A stretch of DNA of 57,672 nt from NCBI RefSeq assembly GCF_001514125.1, contig NZ_KQ948563.1, forward strand, positions 1 to 57,672. The letters are read 5' to 3'. The stretch is from Streptomyces longwoodensis (GTDB lineage: Bacteria > Actinomycetota > Actinomycetes > Streptomycetales > Streptomycetaceae). Positions 51,571 through 57,672 of the stretch are shown piece by piece. The number at the start of each line of letters is the position of its first letter. The stretch's first letter is position 1. The notes beneath the pieces were generated by a model. It ran no database searches and was not told where the DNA came from. It saw only the letters and a list, made by a program, of their open reading frames with translations. Both the position numbers and the translations under genes were made by a program.

Positions 51571-52901
51571 CCGCGGAGGGCGTCGACGACGCCGTACGCG
51601 TGCGGGAACCGGTGGGCGAGCGGCGGCTGCACCCGGTGACGCCGTTCCGGCGGGCGTGGGCGCCGGTGGCGGTGCTCGTCGGCTGGGCGGCGCACGACCC
51701 GAACCAGGCGCAGCAGCAGCTGACCCGGCTGACCACGACGACGCTGCTGCTCGCGCTCGCGGTCATCGTCCCGGCGGCCTCCCTGTACGGCTTCCTCAGC
51801 TGGTGGTTCACGTACTTCTCGGTGACGGACGGCGAACTGCGCATCCGCACCGGCCTGGTGTTCCGGCGCACCGCGCACATCCGGCTGGAGCGCATCCAGG
51901 CGGTCGACGTCACCCAGCCGCTCCTCGCGCGCGTGGCGGGCGTGGCCAAGCTGCGGCTGGATGTCGTGGGCGCGGACAAGAAGGACGAGCTGGCGTTCCT
52001 CGGCCAGGACGAGGCGCGCGTCCTGCGCGCCGAACTCCTCGCGCGGGCGGCCGGGTTCGCGCCCGACGCGGCGCGGGAGGTCGGGGAGGCGCCAGCGCAC
52101 GAGCTGCTGCGCGTGCCACCGCGCGCGCTCGCGGTGTCCCTGGCGCTGCGGGGCGCCACCTGGGGCGCGCTGGCCGCCGCGCTGGTCGTCCCGCCGGTGC
52201 TGTGGCTGGTCACCCACAGCGTGTGGACGGTGCTCGCCACGGGCCTGCCGCTGCTGGGCGCGGCGGGTGCGCGCAGCGCGGGCCGGTTCGTCGCCGAGTA
52301 CGACTGGACGGTCGGCGACTCGCCGGACGGACTGCGCCTGGACCACGGGCTGCTGGACCGCACCCACGAGACGGTGCCCCCGGGCCGGGTGCAGACGGTC
52401 CGGATCGTGCAGCCGGTGCTGTGGCGGCGGCGCGACTGGGTGCGGGTCGAGCTGGACGTGGCCGGCTCCGACAACTCCGTGCTGGTCCCCGTCGCCCCGC
52501 GCGCGGCGGCGGAGGCCGTCATCGCGCGCGTGCTGCCCGGGGTGACCGTCCCGGCCGGCGCCGCGCTGTCGCGCCCGCCACGGCGGGCCGGGCGGTGCCT
52601 GCCGCTGTGGTGGCGCGGGTACGGGATCGCGGTCACGGACGCGGTGTTCGCGGCCCGGCACGGGCTGCTGCGGCGCGACCTGGCCCTGGTGCCGCACGCG
52701 AAGGTGCAGAGCGTACGGCTCACCCAGGGGCCCTGGCTGCGGCTGTGGCGGCTCGCGGCGGTGCACGTGGACACGGGGGCCGGGAAGACCGTCACGGCCC
52801 GGCTGCGGGACGCGCAGGAGGCCGCGGACCTGCTGCGCGGTCAGGCGGAACGGTCGCGGACCGGGCGCAGGAGCGCCCGGCCCGACCGCTGGATGGCCTG
52901 A
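51567..52901 (+). CDS. bPH2-domain membrane protein, YdbT type
   Basis: A 444-aa protein started at GTG 51567 (GTGA overlap). The first helices (about 28-75) are followed by a bPH2 domain (LRIRTGLVFRRTAHIRLERIQ split LRIRTGLVFRRT, HIRLERIQAVDVTQ). A second pair of helices (about 190-235) is followed by a second bPH2 domain (LRLDHGLLDRTHETVPPGRVQ split LDHGLLDRTHE, VPPGRVQTVRI). A third PH-like part is near the end (ARHGLLRRDLALVPHAKVQSV split RHGLLRRDLAL, VPHAKVQSV). It is thus a three-repeat protein like YdbT of Bacillus. Confidence 0.87.
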   Translation: MTAEGVDDAVRVREPVGERRLHPVTPFRRAWAPVAVLVGWAAHDPNQAQQQLTRLTTTTLLLALAVIVPAASLYGFLSWWFTYFSVTDGELRIRTGLVFRRTAHIRLERIQAVDVTQPLLARVAGVAKLRLDVVGADKKDELAFLGQDEARVLRAELLARAAGFAPDAAREVGEAPAHELLRVPPRALAVSLALRGATWGALAAALVVPPVLWLVTHSVWTVLATGLPLLGAAGARSAGRFVAEYDWTVGDSPDGLRLDHGLLDRTHETVPPGRVQTVRIVQPVLWRRRDWVRVELDVAGSDNSVLVPVAPRAAAEAVIARVLPGVTVPAGAALSRPPRRAGRCLPLWWRGYGIAVTDAVFAARHGLLRRDLALVPHAKVQSVRLTQGPWLRLWRLAAVHVDTGAGKTVTARLRDAQEAADLLRGQAERSRTGRRSARPDRWMA

Positions 52902-52925
52902 GGCCCCCTCGGGACCCGGCAGCAC

Positions 52926-54368
52926 TCAGGACGCGGCGCTGCGCAGTCCCTGCAGGTCGATCTGCTCGGTCTCGTCGTGCGCCGTCAGGTCGATCACCTG
53001 ACCGACCCCGCGCGTGTCCTCGTCGGCCGGCTTGAAGTCGGCCTCGGCCTCCGCCTTGTGCAGCGCGAGCGCCTCCTGCCCGACGACGTCGGCGAGGTCC
53101 TCGTTCTGCACGGCCTCCATCGCGGCCGACGCCGACGACTTGTGCGTACCGAAGAAGTCGAACCCGCCCTCGGACGCGGGACGCCGCACGGGCTGCGACG
53201 CCGGTACGACGGCCACGGCGGTCGGCACGGTGAAGTGACCGGCGGGCCGCTGCGCGGGGGCCGCGGGACGCGGCACGACGGCGGCGGAGGGCGCCGGGGT
53301 CTCCGCGGGGCGCGCGGCCCGGGGCTCGTCCTCGGTCTCGCGGGCGACCGGCTGGGCGGAGGGGTCGTCGTCCCCGCCGTCCTCGCCGTCCTCGCCGTTC
53401 ACGCCGTCATCTACGTCCGTGACGGTCCGGCGCGGCGCGTCCACGTCATCCACGTCCACGTCCACGTCCGCGGTCGCGTCGTCGGTGTCCGTGACGTCGG
53501 GGGCGTCGGGGGTGTCCGTGGCGGCCGCGCGCGCGAGCTCGTCGGCCGCCTCGGGCTTCCCCTGCGGGTCGTCGTCCTCCTGGGCGGGCGCGGGCGCTTC
53601 CGCAGCCGCCTGGGCGTCCACCGGCTCGCCGTCGCCGCCGTCGGCGGCGGACTCCCCGCCGGCCTCGTTCCCTGCGTCCTCGCCGCTCTCGGTGTCCAGG
53701 CGGCTCAGCGCCGCGCCGGCCCGCAGGAACAGCTGGGAGCCCTCGGGGGAGAAGGCCCCCGGCGTCTCGGGCACCTCCGCAGTGCCGTCCGCCGCGTCGG
53801 TCGCCTCGACCGGCTCGTCCTTCGAGGCGTCGGCGGAGTCCGCCCGATCGGTCTCGCTCTCCGCCGCCGCGGACTTCCCCGGCCCGGCGGTGAGTTCGCG
53901 CGCCACGGGGACGGTGGTCTCGATCTCCAGCAGGCGGCGGCCCTCCAGGGCGCTCGCCCGCTCGGTCTCCGCCGTCGCGTACCGCCGCAGCAGGGCCGCG
54001 TGTTCGTTGCGCAGCCCCGCGAGTTCGGAGCGCTTGGCCCGCAGCCGCTGCTCCAGCTTCTTGCGCAGTTCGCGCGACTCCTCGAGGTCGGACTCCAGTT
54101 CCGCGACCCGTTCCTCGAACCGCCACTCGTCGCTCACCCGCGCGCGCGTGAGGTCGGCGACCTGCTTGCCGGCCTGGATGTCCCAGCGGCGCATGACGAA
54201 CGCGCCGGTGATCGCCGTGGCGGCCGCAGCGGCGGCCAGCACGCGCAGCACCACGGCCTCGGTGAAGACCCAGGGGCCCAGCGCGCAGACGAGGGAGACG
54301 CCGGCGATCGCCGAGGGGGGCAACAGCCTGTGCAGAGGTGGGGAATGGCGGTGACGTCCACGTGGCAT
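52926..54368 (-). CDS. Membrane protein with coiled coil and long acidic disordered tail
   Basis: A 480-aa protein of unknown role. The basic start MPRGRHRHSPP is followed by two hydrophobic helices (about 20-60, IAGVSLVCALGPWVF and LRVLAAAAAATAITGAF). A long coiled coil (about 85-160, RVAELESDLEESRELRKKLEQRLRAKR split LESDLEESREL and KKLEQRLRAKR) leads into an Asp/Glu/Ala-rich low-complexity tail of about 300 aa with DVDVDVDD repeats. It recalls Streptomyces cell-envelope or division-associated proteins, but no family can be assigned. TAAGTT (54381-54376) precedes a leaderless ATG. Confidence 0.82.
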   Translation of the reverse strand: MPRGRHRHSPPLHRLLPPSAIAGVSLVCALGPWVFTEAVVLRVLAAAAAATAITGAFVMRRWDIQAGKQVADLTRARVSDEWRFEERVAELESDLEESRELRKKLEQRLRAKRSELAGLRNEHAALLRRYATAETERASALEGRRLLEIETTVPVARELTAGPGKSAAAESETDRADSADASKDEPVEATDAADGTAEVPETPGAFSPEGSQLFLRAGAALSRLDTESGEDAGNEAGGESAADGGDGEPVDAQAAAEAPAPAQEDDDPQGKPEAADELARAAATDTPDAPDVTDTDDATADVDVDVDDVDAPRRTVTDVDDGVNGEDGEDGGDDDPSAQPVARETEDEPRAARPAETPAPSAAVVPRPAAPAQRPAGHFTVPTAVAVVPASQPVRRPASEGGFDFFGTHKSSASAAMEAVQNEDLADVVGQEALALHKAEAEADFKPADEDTRGVGQVIDLTAHDETEQIDLQGLRSAAS

Positions 54369-54506
54369 GGCCAGAAACTTACCGCGCGTAGGCGAATGTT
54401 GGCGCCCCGCCCCGTAAAAACGCTGCCGTTCCGTGGCCTTCACGGGGCATCAGAAATCACCGTCCTCGCCGAATGCGTGCCGAATTCGGCGAGGATCAAG
54501 ATCATT

Positions 54507-55622
54507 TCAACCGAGCCGCCCGCTGAGCCACTGCAGGGCCGCCGGGATCTCCCGCCGCCAGGTGTTGAAGTTGTGCCCGCCGCTGTCCAGGACGATGGAG
54601 GAGATCCGGGTCTTGCCGGTGGCCTTGACCTCGTCGATGAACTTCAGCGTCGCCTTGTAGTTGGATTCCCCGACCTTGCTGGTCGTGACGAGCAGCGAGG
54701 TGTCCGCGGCGGGCCGGTGCGTCACGAACCAGCGCAGGTCCGCCTCGTTGCGCAGCGTCGCGTCGCCGCGGAAGAGGTCGCCCGTGGTCGGGTCGAGGGG
54801 CGCCTTGTAGTACGCCGACAGGCCGACGCCCGCCGCGTAGACGCCCGGGTGGTGCAGGGCCAGCTTGAGCGCGCAGTAGCCGCCCGTGGAGTCGCCGATG
54901 ACGCCCCAGCCGCCCGGTACGCGGCCCACCCGGTAGTGCGCGCGCATCGCCTCGGGCAGGTCCTTGGCGAAGAAGGTCTCCGTCTGCGGCCCGCCCGGGA
55001 CGTCCACGCACTCGGTGTCGCGCGGTGGCGCCACCGTCGGCCGCATCATCACCAGGATCATCGGCTGCGTCCGGCCGTTCTTGGCGAGGTCCCGCGCGGT
55101 GCGCGGGTAGTGCAGCTTCTCGAACAGCGCCTCCGCCGTGCCCGGATACCCCGTCAGGACGACCGCGGCGGGGAACACGCGCGTGCGGTACTGCGGCTGG
55201 AAGTACTCCGGCGGCAGGTACACGTACGCGGGCGTGGCGATGTGCGACGTACGGCCGGTCAGCGCCACCTTCTGGATCTGCCCGCCCTGTTGCGGCCGGC
55301 CGCCGCCCGGCCCGTCGACCCGGCGCGTGCCCAGCACCTCCAGCGGACCGCCCGAGCCGCCGGTGTGGTCGACCACCACGCCCTGGTCGGTCTCCCGGCC
55401 GAACAGGTCGGCCCAGCTCGCGTAGAAGCCGAAGGCCTGGTTCGCGGCCAGGCCGACGGAGGCGAACAGCATCAGCTGGGTGCCCAGCAGCAGTCCGACC
55501 CGCCCGCCGACGGCCCGCCAGCCACGCCGTGCCAGCCGCGGCCACAGCCAGACCGTACCGACGAAGAGCGTGGCGGCGGACACCACCGCCACCAGCAGAA
55601 CCGTTGTGCTCGTGAGACCCAT
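54507..55622 (-). CDS. Membrane-anchored esterase (antigen-85/esterase D-like alpha/beta hydrolase)
   Basis: A 371-aa protein. Two transmembrane helices (about 6-27 and 43-62) sit in front of an alpha/beta hydrolase domain (about 110-370). The nucleophile Ser is in GDSTGGYCALKL, and the catalytic His in DSGGHNFNTW; PF00756-type features include VYLPPEYF and VVLTGYPG. It should act outside the membrane, possibly on acyl or mycolate-like esters, but the substrate is unknown. It is divergent from the MprF-like gene with about 220 bp between starts. There is no clear RBS at ATG 55622. Confidence 0.88.
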   Translation of the reverse strand: MGLTSTTVLLVAVVSAATLFVGTVWLWPRLARRGWRAVGGRVGLLLGTQLMLFASVGLAANQAFGFYASWADLFGRETDQGVVVDHTGGSGGPLEVLGTRRVDGPGGGRPQQGGQIQKVALTGRTSHIATPAYVYLPPEYFQPQYRTRVFPAAVVLTGYPGTAEALFEKLHYPRTARDLAKNGRTQPMILVMMRPTVAPPRDTECVDVPGGPQTETFFAKDLPEAMRAHYRVGRVPGGWGVIGDSTGGYCALKLALHHPGVYAAGVGLSAYYKAPLDPTTGDLFRGDATLRNEADLRWFVTHRPAADTSLLVTTSKVGESNYKATLKFIDEVKATGKTRISSIVLDSGGHNFNTWRREIPAALQWLSGRLG

Positions 55623-55722
55623 GGGGGTTCTGGCACCTGCGCTTTCGGTCCGCGCACCCGCGAAGTCGGGCACGCTTGCCCCGGACTTTCCGTGGGCTTT
55701 GGAGTGGCTTTGAGGAGACGAG

Positions 55723-55750
55723 TGAACCTCTCTCCCCGAGACACCGTCCT
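55723..55750 (+). promoter_or_regulatory. Sigma-E-type promoter of the MprF-like gene
   Basis: TGAACC (55723-55728) and CGTCCT (55745-55750) are separated by 16 nt. This resembles the Streptomyces sigma-E consensus (GGAAC with CGTCT about 16-17 nt apart). The expected start at about 55757 leaves a leader of about 90 nt. In S. coelicolor the homologue of this gene is reported in the sigma-E regulon. Confidence 0.6.
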
Positions 55751-55845
55751 AGAGGGCGCAATGTCGCCGGATGCCCGATCGGCTCCGGAATCCAGGTCTC
55801 TCGCGAACACTGTGGGAAGCGATGTCTGTCAGGCTAGATGGGGAA

Positions 55846-57657
55846 ATGTCGGGCGGGGTTCCGCGCCGATCAAGCCGGGTGCGGAGCATGCTCCGGGGTC
55901 CGCGCCCCGAATCCGTTCCCGTGCTCGTCGGCCGGGCCTGCGCGCTCGTGGGCCTGCTGGACGTCGCCGCCGGCGTGTTCCCGCGGTTCCGGCACAGCCG
56001 CATGCACACCCTCGCCGAGGTGCTGCCCGGGGCGTTCGGGCCGTTCGCCGCCGCGCTCTCGCTCAGCGCCGGGATGCTCCTGCTGCTGCTCGCGCACGGG
56101 CTCAAGCGGGGCAAGCGGCGGGCCTGGCGGGCGGCCGTGGCGCTGCTGCCGGCGGGCGCCATCGCCCAGTTCTCCTACCGCCACTCGCTGCTGGGCGCGC
56201 TGCTCTCCGCGGCGCTGCTGGTGCCGCTGCTGCGCCACCGCGACCAGTTCGCGGCGCTGCCCGACCCGCGCAGCCGCTGGCGCGCGCTCGCCAACTTCGT
56301 CCTGATGGGCGCCGGTTCCCTCGTCCTCGGGCTGGTCATCGTCAGCGTCCACCCGAACCGCGTGGTCGGCGACCCGAGCCTCGCCGACCGCCTGACGCAC
56401 GTCCTGTACGGCCTGTTCGGCTTCGAGGGCCCGGTCGACTACCAGGGCGACACCTCCTGGACGGTCGCCTTCTCCCTGGGCGCGCTGGGCCTGATCACCG
56501 CCGTCACCACCATCTACCTCGCGTTCCGGCCCGAGCACCCGGCCGCGCGGCTCACCGAGGAGGACGAGGCGCGCCTGCGGGCCCTGCTGGACAAGCACGG
56601 CCGGCGCGACTCCCTCGGCCACTTCGCGCTGCGCCGCGACAAGGCCGTCGTGTTCTCCCCCAGCGGCAAGGCCGCCGTGACGTACCGCGTCGTCTCGGGC
56701 GTGATGCTCGCCAGTGGTGACCCCATCGGCGACGTCGAGGCCTGGCCGGGCGCCATCGAGCGGTTCATGGACGAGGCCCGGGCGCACTCCTGGACGCCCG
56801 CCGTCATGGGCTGCTCGGAGACGGGCGGCGAGGTGTGGACCCGTGAGACCGGTCTCGACGCCCTCGAGCTGGGCGACGAGGCGGTGGTGGACGTCGCGGA
56901 TTTCTCGCTCGCCGGCCGCGCGATGCGCAACGTGCGCCAGATGGTCAAGCGCATCGAGCGCGCCGGTTACGAAACCCGGGTCCGACGTGTCCGTGACCTC
57001 GGCGAGGCGGAGCTGGAGCGCATCCGGCAGGCCGCCGAGGACTGGCGCGGCACCGACACCGAGCGCGGTTTCTCCATGGCGCTGGGCCGCATCGGCGACC
57101 TGGCCGACGGCGACTGCCTCATCGCCACCGCCCACAAGTCCGACCCGGAGCCCGGCCCCTACGGCGACCTGAAGGCGATCCTGCACTTCGTGCCCTGGGG
57201 CACCGACGGCGCCTCGCTGGACCTGATGCGCCGCGACCGCGCCGCCGACCCGGGTATGAACGAACTGCTGATCGTGGCCGCCCTCCAGGCCGCGCCCCGG
57301 TTCGGCATCACGCGCGTGTCGCTGAACTTCGCCATGTTCCGCTCGGCCCTGGCCCGCGGCGAGAAGATCGGCGCGGGCCCGGTGCTGCGCGCCTGGCGGG
57401 GACTGCTCGTCTTCCTGTCGCGCTGGTTCCAGATCGAGTCGCTGTACAAGTTCAACGCCAAGTTCCAGCCGCGCTGGGAGCCCCGCTTCGTCGTCTACCG
57501 CGCCTCCGCCGACCTGCCCCGCATCGGCTTCGCCGCCATGCAGGCGGAGGGCTTCGTCACCCTCGCCCTGCCGCTGCCCCGCTTCCTGCGCCGGCACCGG
57601 CCCGCCCCGCGCCCGTGCGCCCACGCCCTCACCGAGCACGACGCGCGCGCCGCGTAG
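55846..57657 (+). CDS. mprF: MprF/LysX-type aminoacyl-phosphatidylglycerol synthase (DUF2156/LPG_synthase_C)
   Basis: A 603-aa membrane enzyme. About five to seven transmembrane helices (20-240) are followed by the soluble aminoacyltransferase domain (about 260-565, PF09924) with ALRRDKAVVFSP, YRVVSGVMLASGDPIGD, SLDLMRRDR, NELLIVAAL and YKFNAKFQPRWEPRF. It should move lysine or alanine from tRNA onto phosphatidylglycerol, lowering the membrane's negative charge and giving resistance to cationic peptides. ATG 55846 is preferred to ATG 55822 because the intervening codons (TCT, AGG, CTA) are rare in this genome. No separate LysRS-like domain is present. Confidence 0.9.
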   Translation: MSGGVPRRSSRVRSMLRGPRPESVPVLVGRACALVGLLDVAAGVFPRFRHSRMHTLAEVLPGAFGPFAAALSLSAGMLLLLLAHGLKRGKRRAWRAAVALLPAGAIAQFSYRHSLLGALLSAALLVPLLRHRDQFAALPDPRSRWRALANFVLMGAGSLVLGLVIVSVHPNRVVGDPSLADRLTHVLYGLFGFEGPVDYQGDTSWTVAFSLGALGLITAVTTIYLAFRPEHPAARLTEEDEARLRALLDKHGRRDSLGHFALRRDKAVVFSPSGKAAVTYRVVSGVMLASGDPIGDVEAWPGAIERFMDEARAHSWTPAVMGCSETGGEVWTRETGLDALELGDEAVVDVADFSLAGRAMRNVRQMVKRIERAGYETRVRRVRDLGEAELERIRQAAEDWRGTDTERGFSMALGRIGDLADGDCLIATAHKSDPEPGPYGDLKAILHFVPWGTDGASLDLMRRDRAADPGMNELLIVAALQAAPRFGITRVSLNFAMFRSALARGEKIGAGPVLRAWRGLLVFLSRWFQIESLYKFNAKFQPRWEPRFVVYRASADLPRIGFAAMQAEGFVTLALPLPRFLRRHRPAPRPCAHALTEHDARAA

Positions 57658-57672
57658 ACCCCACGGGGACCA

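Noticed and set aside
52977..56720. A 1247-aa open frame on the plus strand
   Set aside because: It is the complement of the coiled-coil and esterase genes and a frame-shifted copy of the MprF-like gene.

Overview
The window is about 57.7 kb of very GC-rich DNA (GC concentrated at third codon positions) whose gene order matches a core-chromosome segment of Streptomyces. Landmarks recognisable from protein sequence are trpS (auxiliary type), proC, ilvD, radA-disA, mutY, sigE-cseA-cseB-cseC, clpC, lsr2, coaX-nadC-nadB-panC, an orphan nuoD and an MprF-like gene. From memory the order is that of roughly SCO3334 to SCO3397 of S. coelicolor. No integrase, transposase, CRISPR array, tRNA or prophage was seen. 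This is conserved core sequence rather than an island.

Left part (1-9.8 kb): the first ~560 bases are the promoter and leader region of an rRNA operon read leftwards, with the 16S gene just off the edge. Reading right is a Trp-Trp leader peptide and attenuator in front of trpS. Then come an AraC/DJ-1 regulator divergent from an isochorismatase-like hydrolase, proC, a two-gene ABC exporter with a perfect 22-bp palindrome at its start codon, a small membrane protein, an SH3-domain protein without signal peptide, and a receptor-like Ser/Thr kinase with a PQQ-type sensor domain.

Middle (9.8-26.5 kb): ilvD; a sugar-phosphate isomerase/TetR pair; a Ppx/GppA phosphatase divergent from a cysteine-rich protein; a membrane protein joining sigma-like, zinc-finger and BACON-like regions; radA and disA (DNA repair and c-di-AMP synthesis); a secreted-type protein; mutY; and the complete cell-envelope stress system sigE-cseA-cseB-cseC.

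Right-middle (26.6-38.5 kb): a drug exporter and its TetR regulator around two inverted copies of a 22-bp operator; an M23 peptidase with a strongly structured leader; a secreted acid phosphatase; clpC with a ClgR-like site; lsr2; an ArgA-like acetyltransferase; a BlaI-type repressor; and small conserved proteins.

Right part (37.7-57.7 kb): a translationally coupled NAD/CoA cofactor cluster (DUF2520-panC-nadB-nadC-coaX); a threonine-aldolase-like enzyme; an ArsR-type regulator; a TmrB-like ATPase; a LuxR-type two-component system; a MidA/NDUFAF7-like methyltransferase convergent with nuoD; two bPH2-domain membrane proteins; a coiled-coil membrane protein; an antigen-85-like esterase; and an MprF-like aminoacyl-phosphatidylglycerol synthase behind a sigma-E-type promoter, which links it to the sigE locus 32 kb away.

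Recurring themes are cell-envelope homeostasis, cofactor synthesis, and leaderless mRNAs: at least thirteen genes have a TANNNT -10 box 6-9 nt before the start codon and no Shine-Dalgarno sequence. No single undescribed multi-gene system stands out. The best leads for novelty are the sigma/zinc-finger/BACON fusion, the MidA-orphan NuoD pairing, the DUF2520 gene in the pantothenate cluster, the structured leader of the M23 gene and the palindrome over the ABC start codon. All calls come from reading the sequence without database searches.
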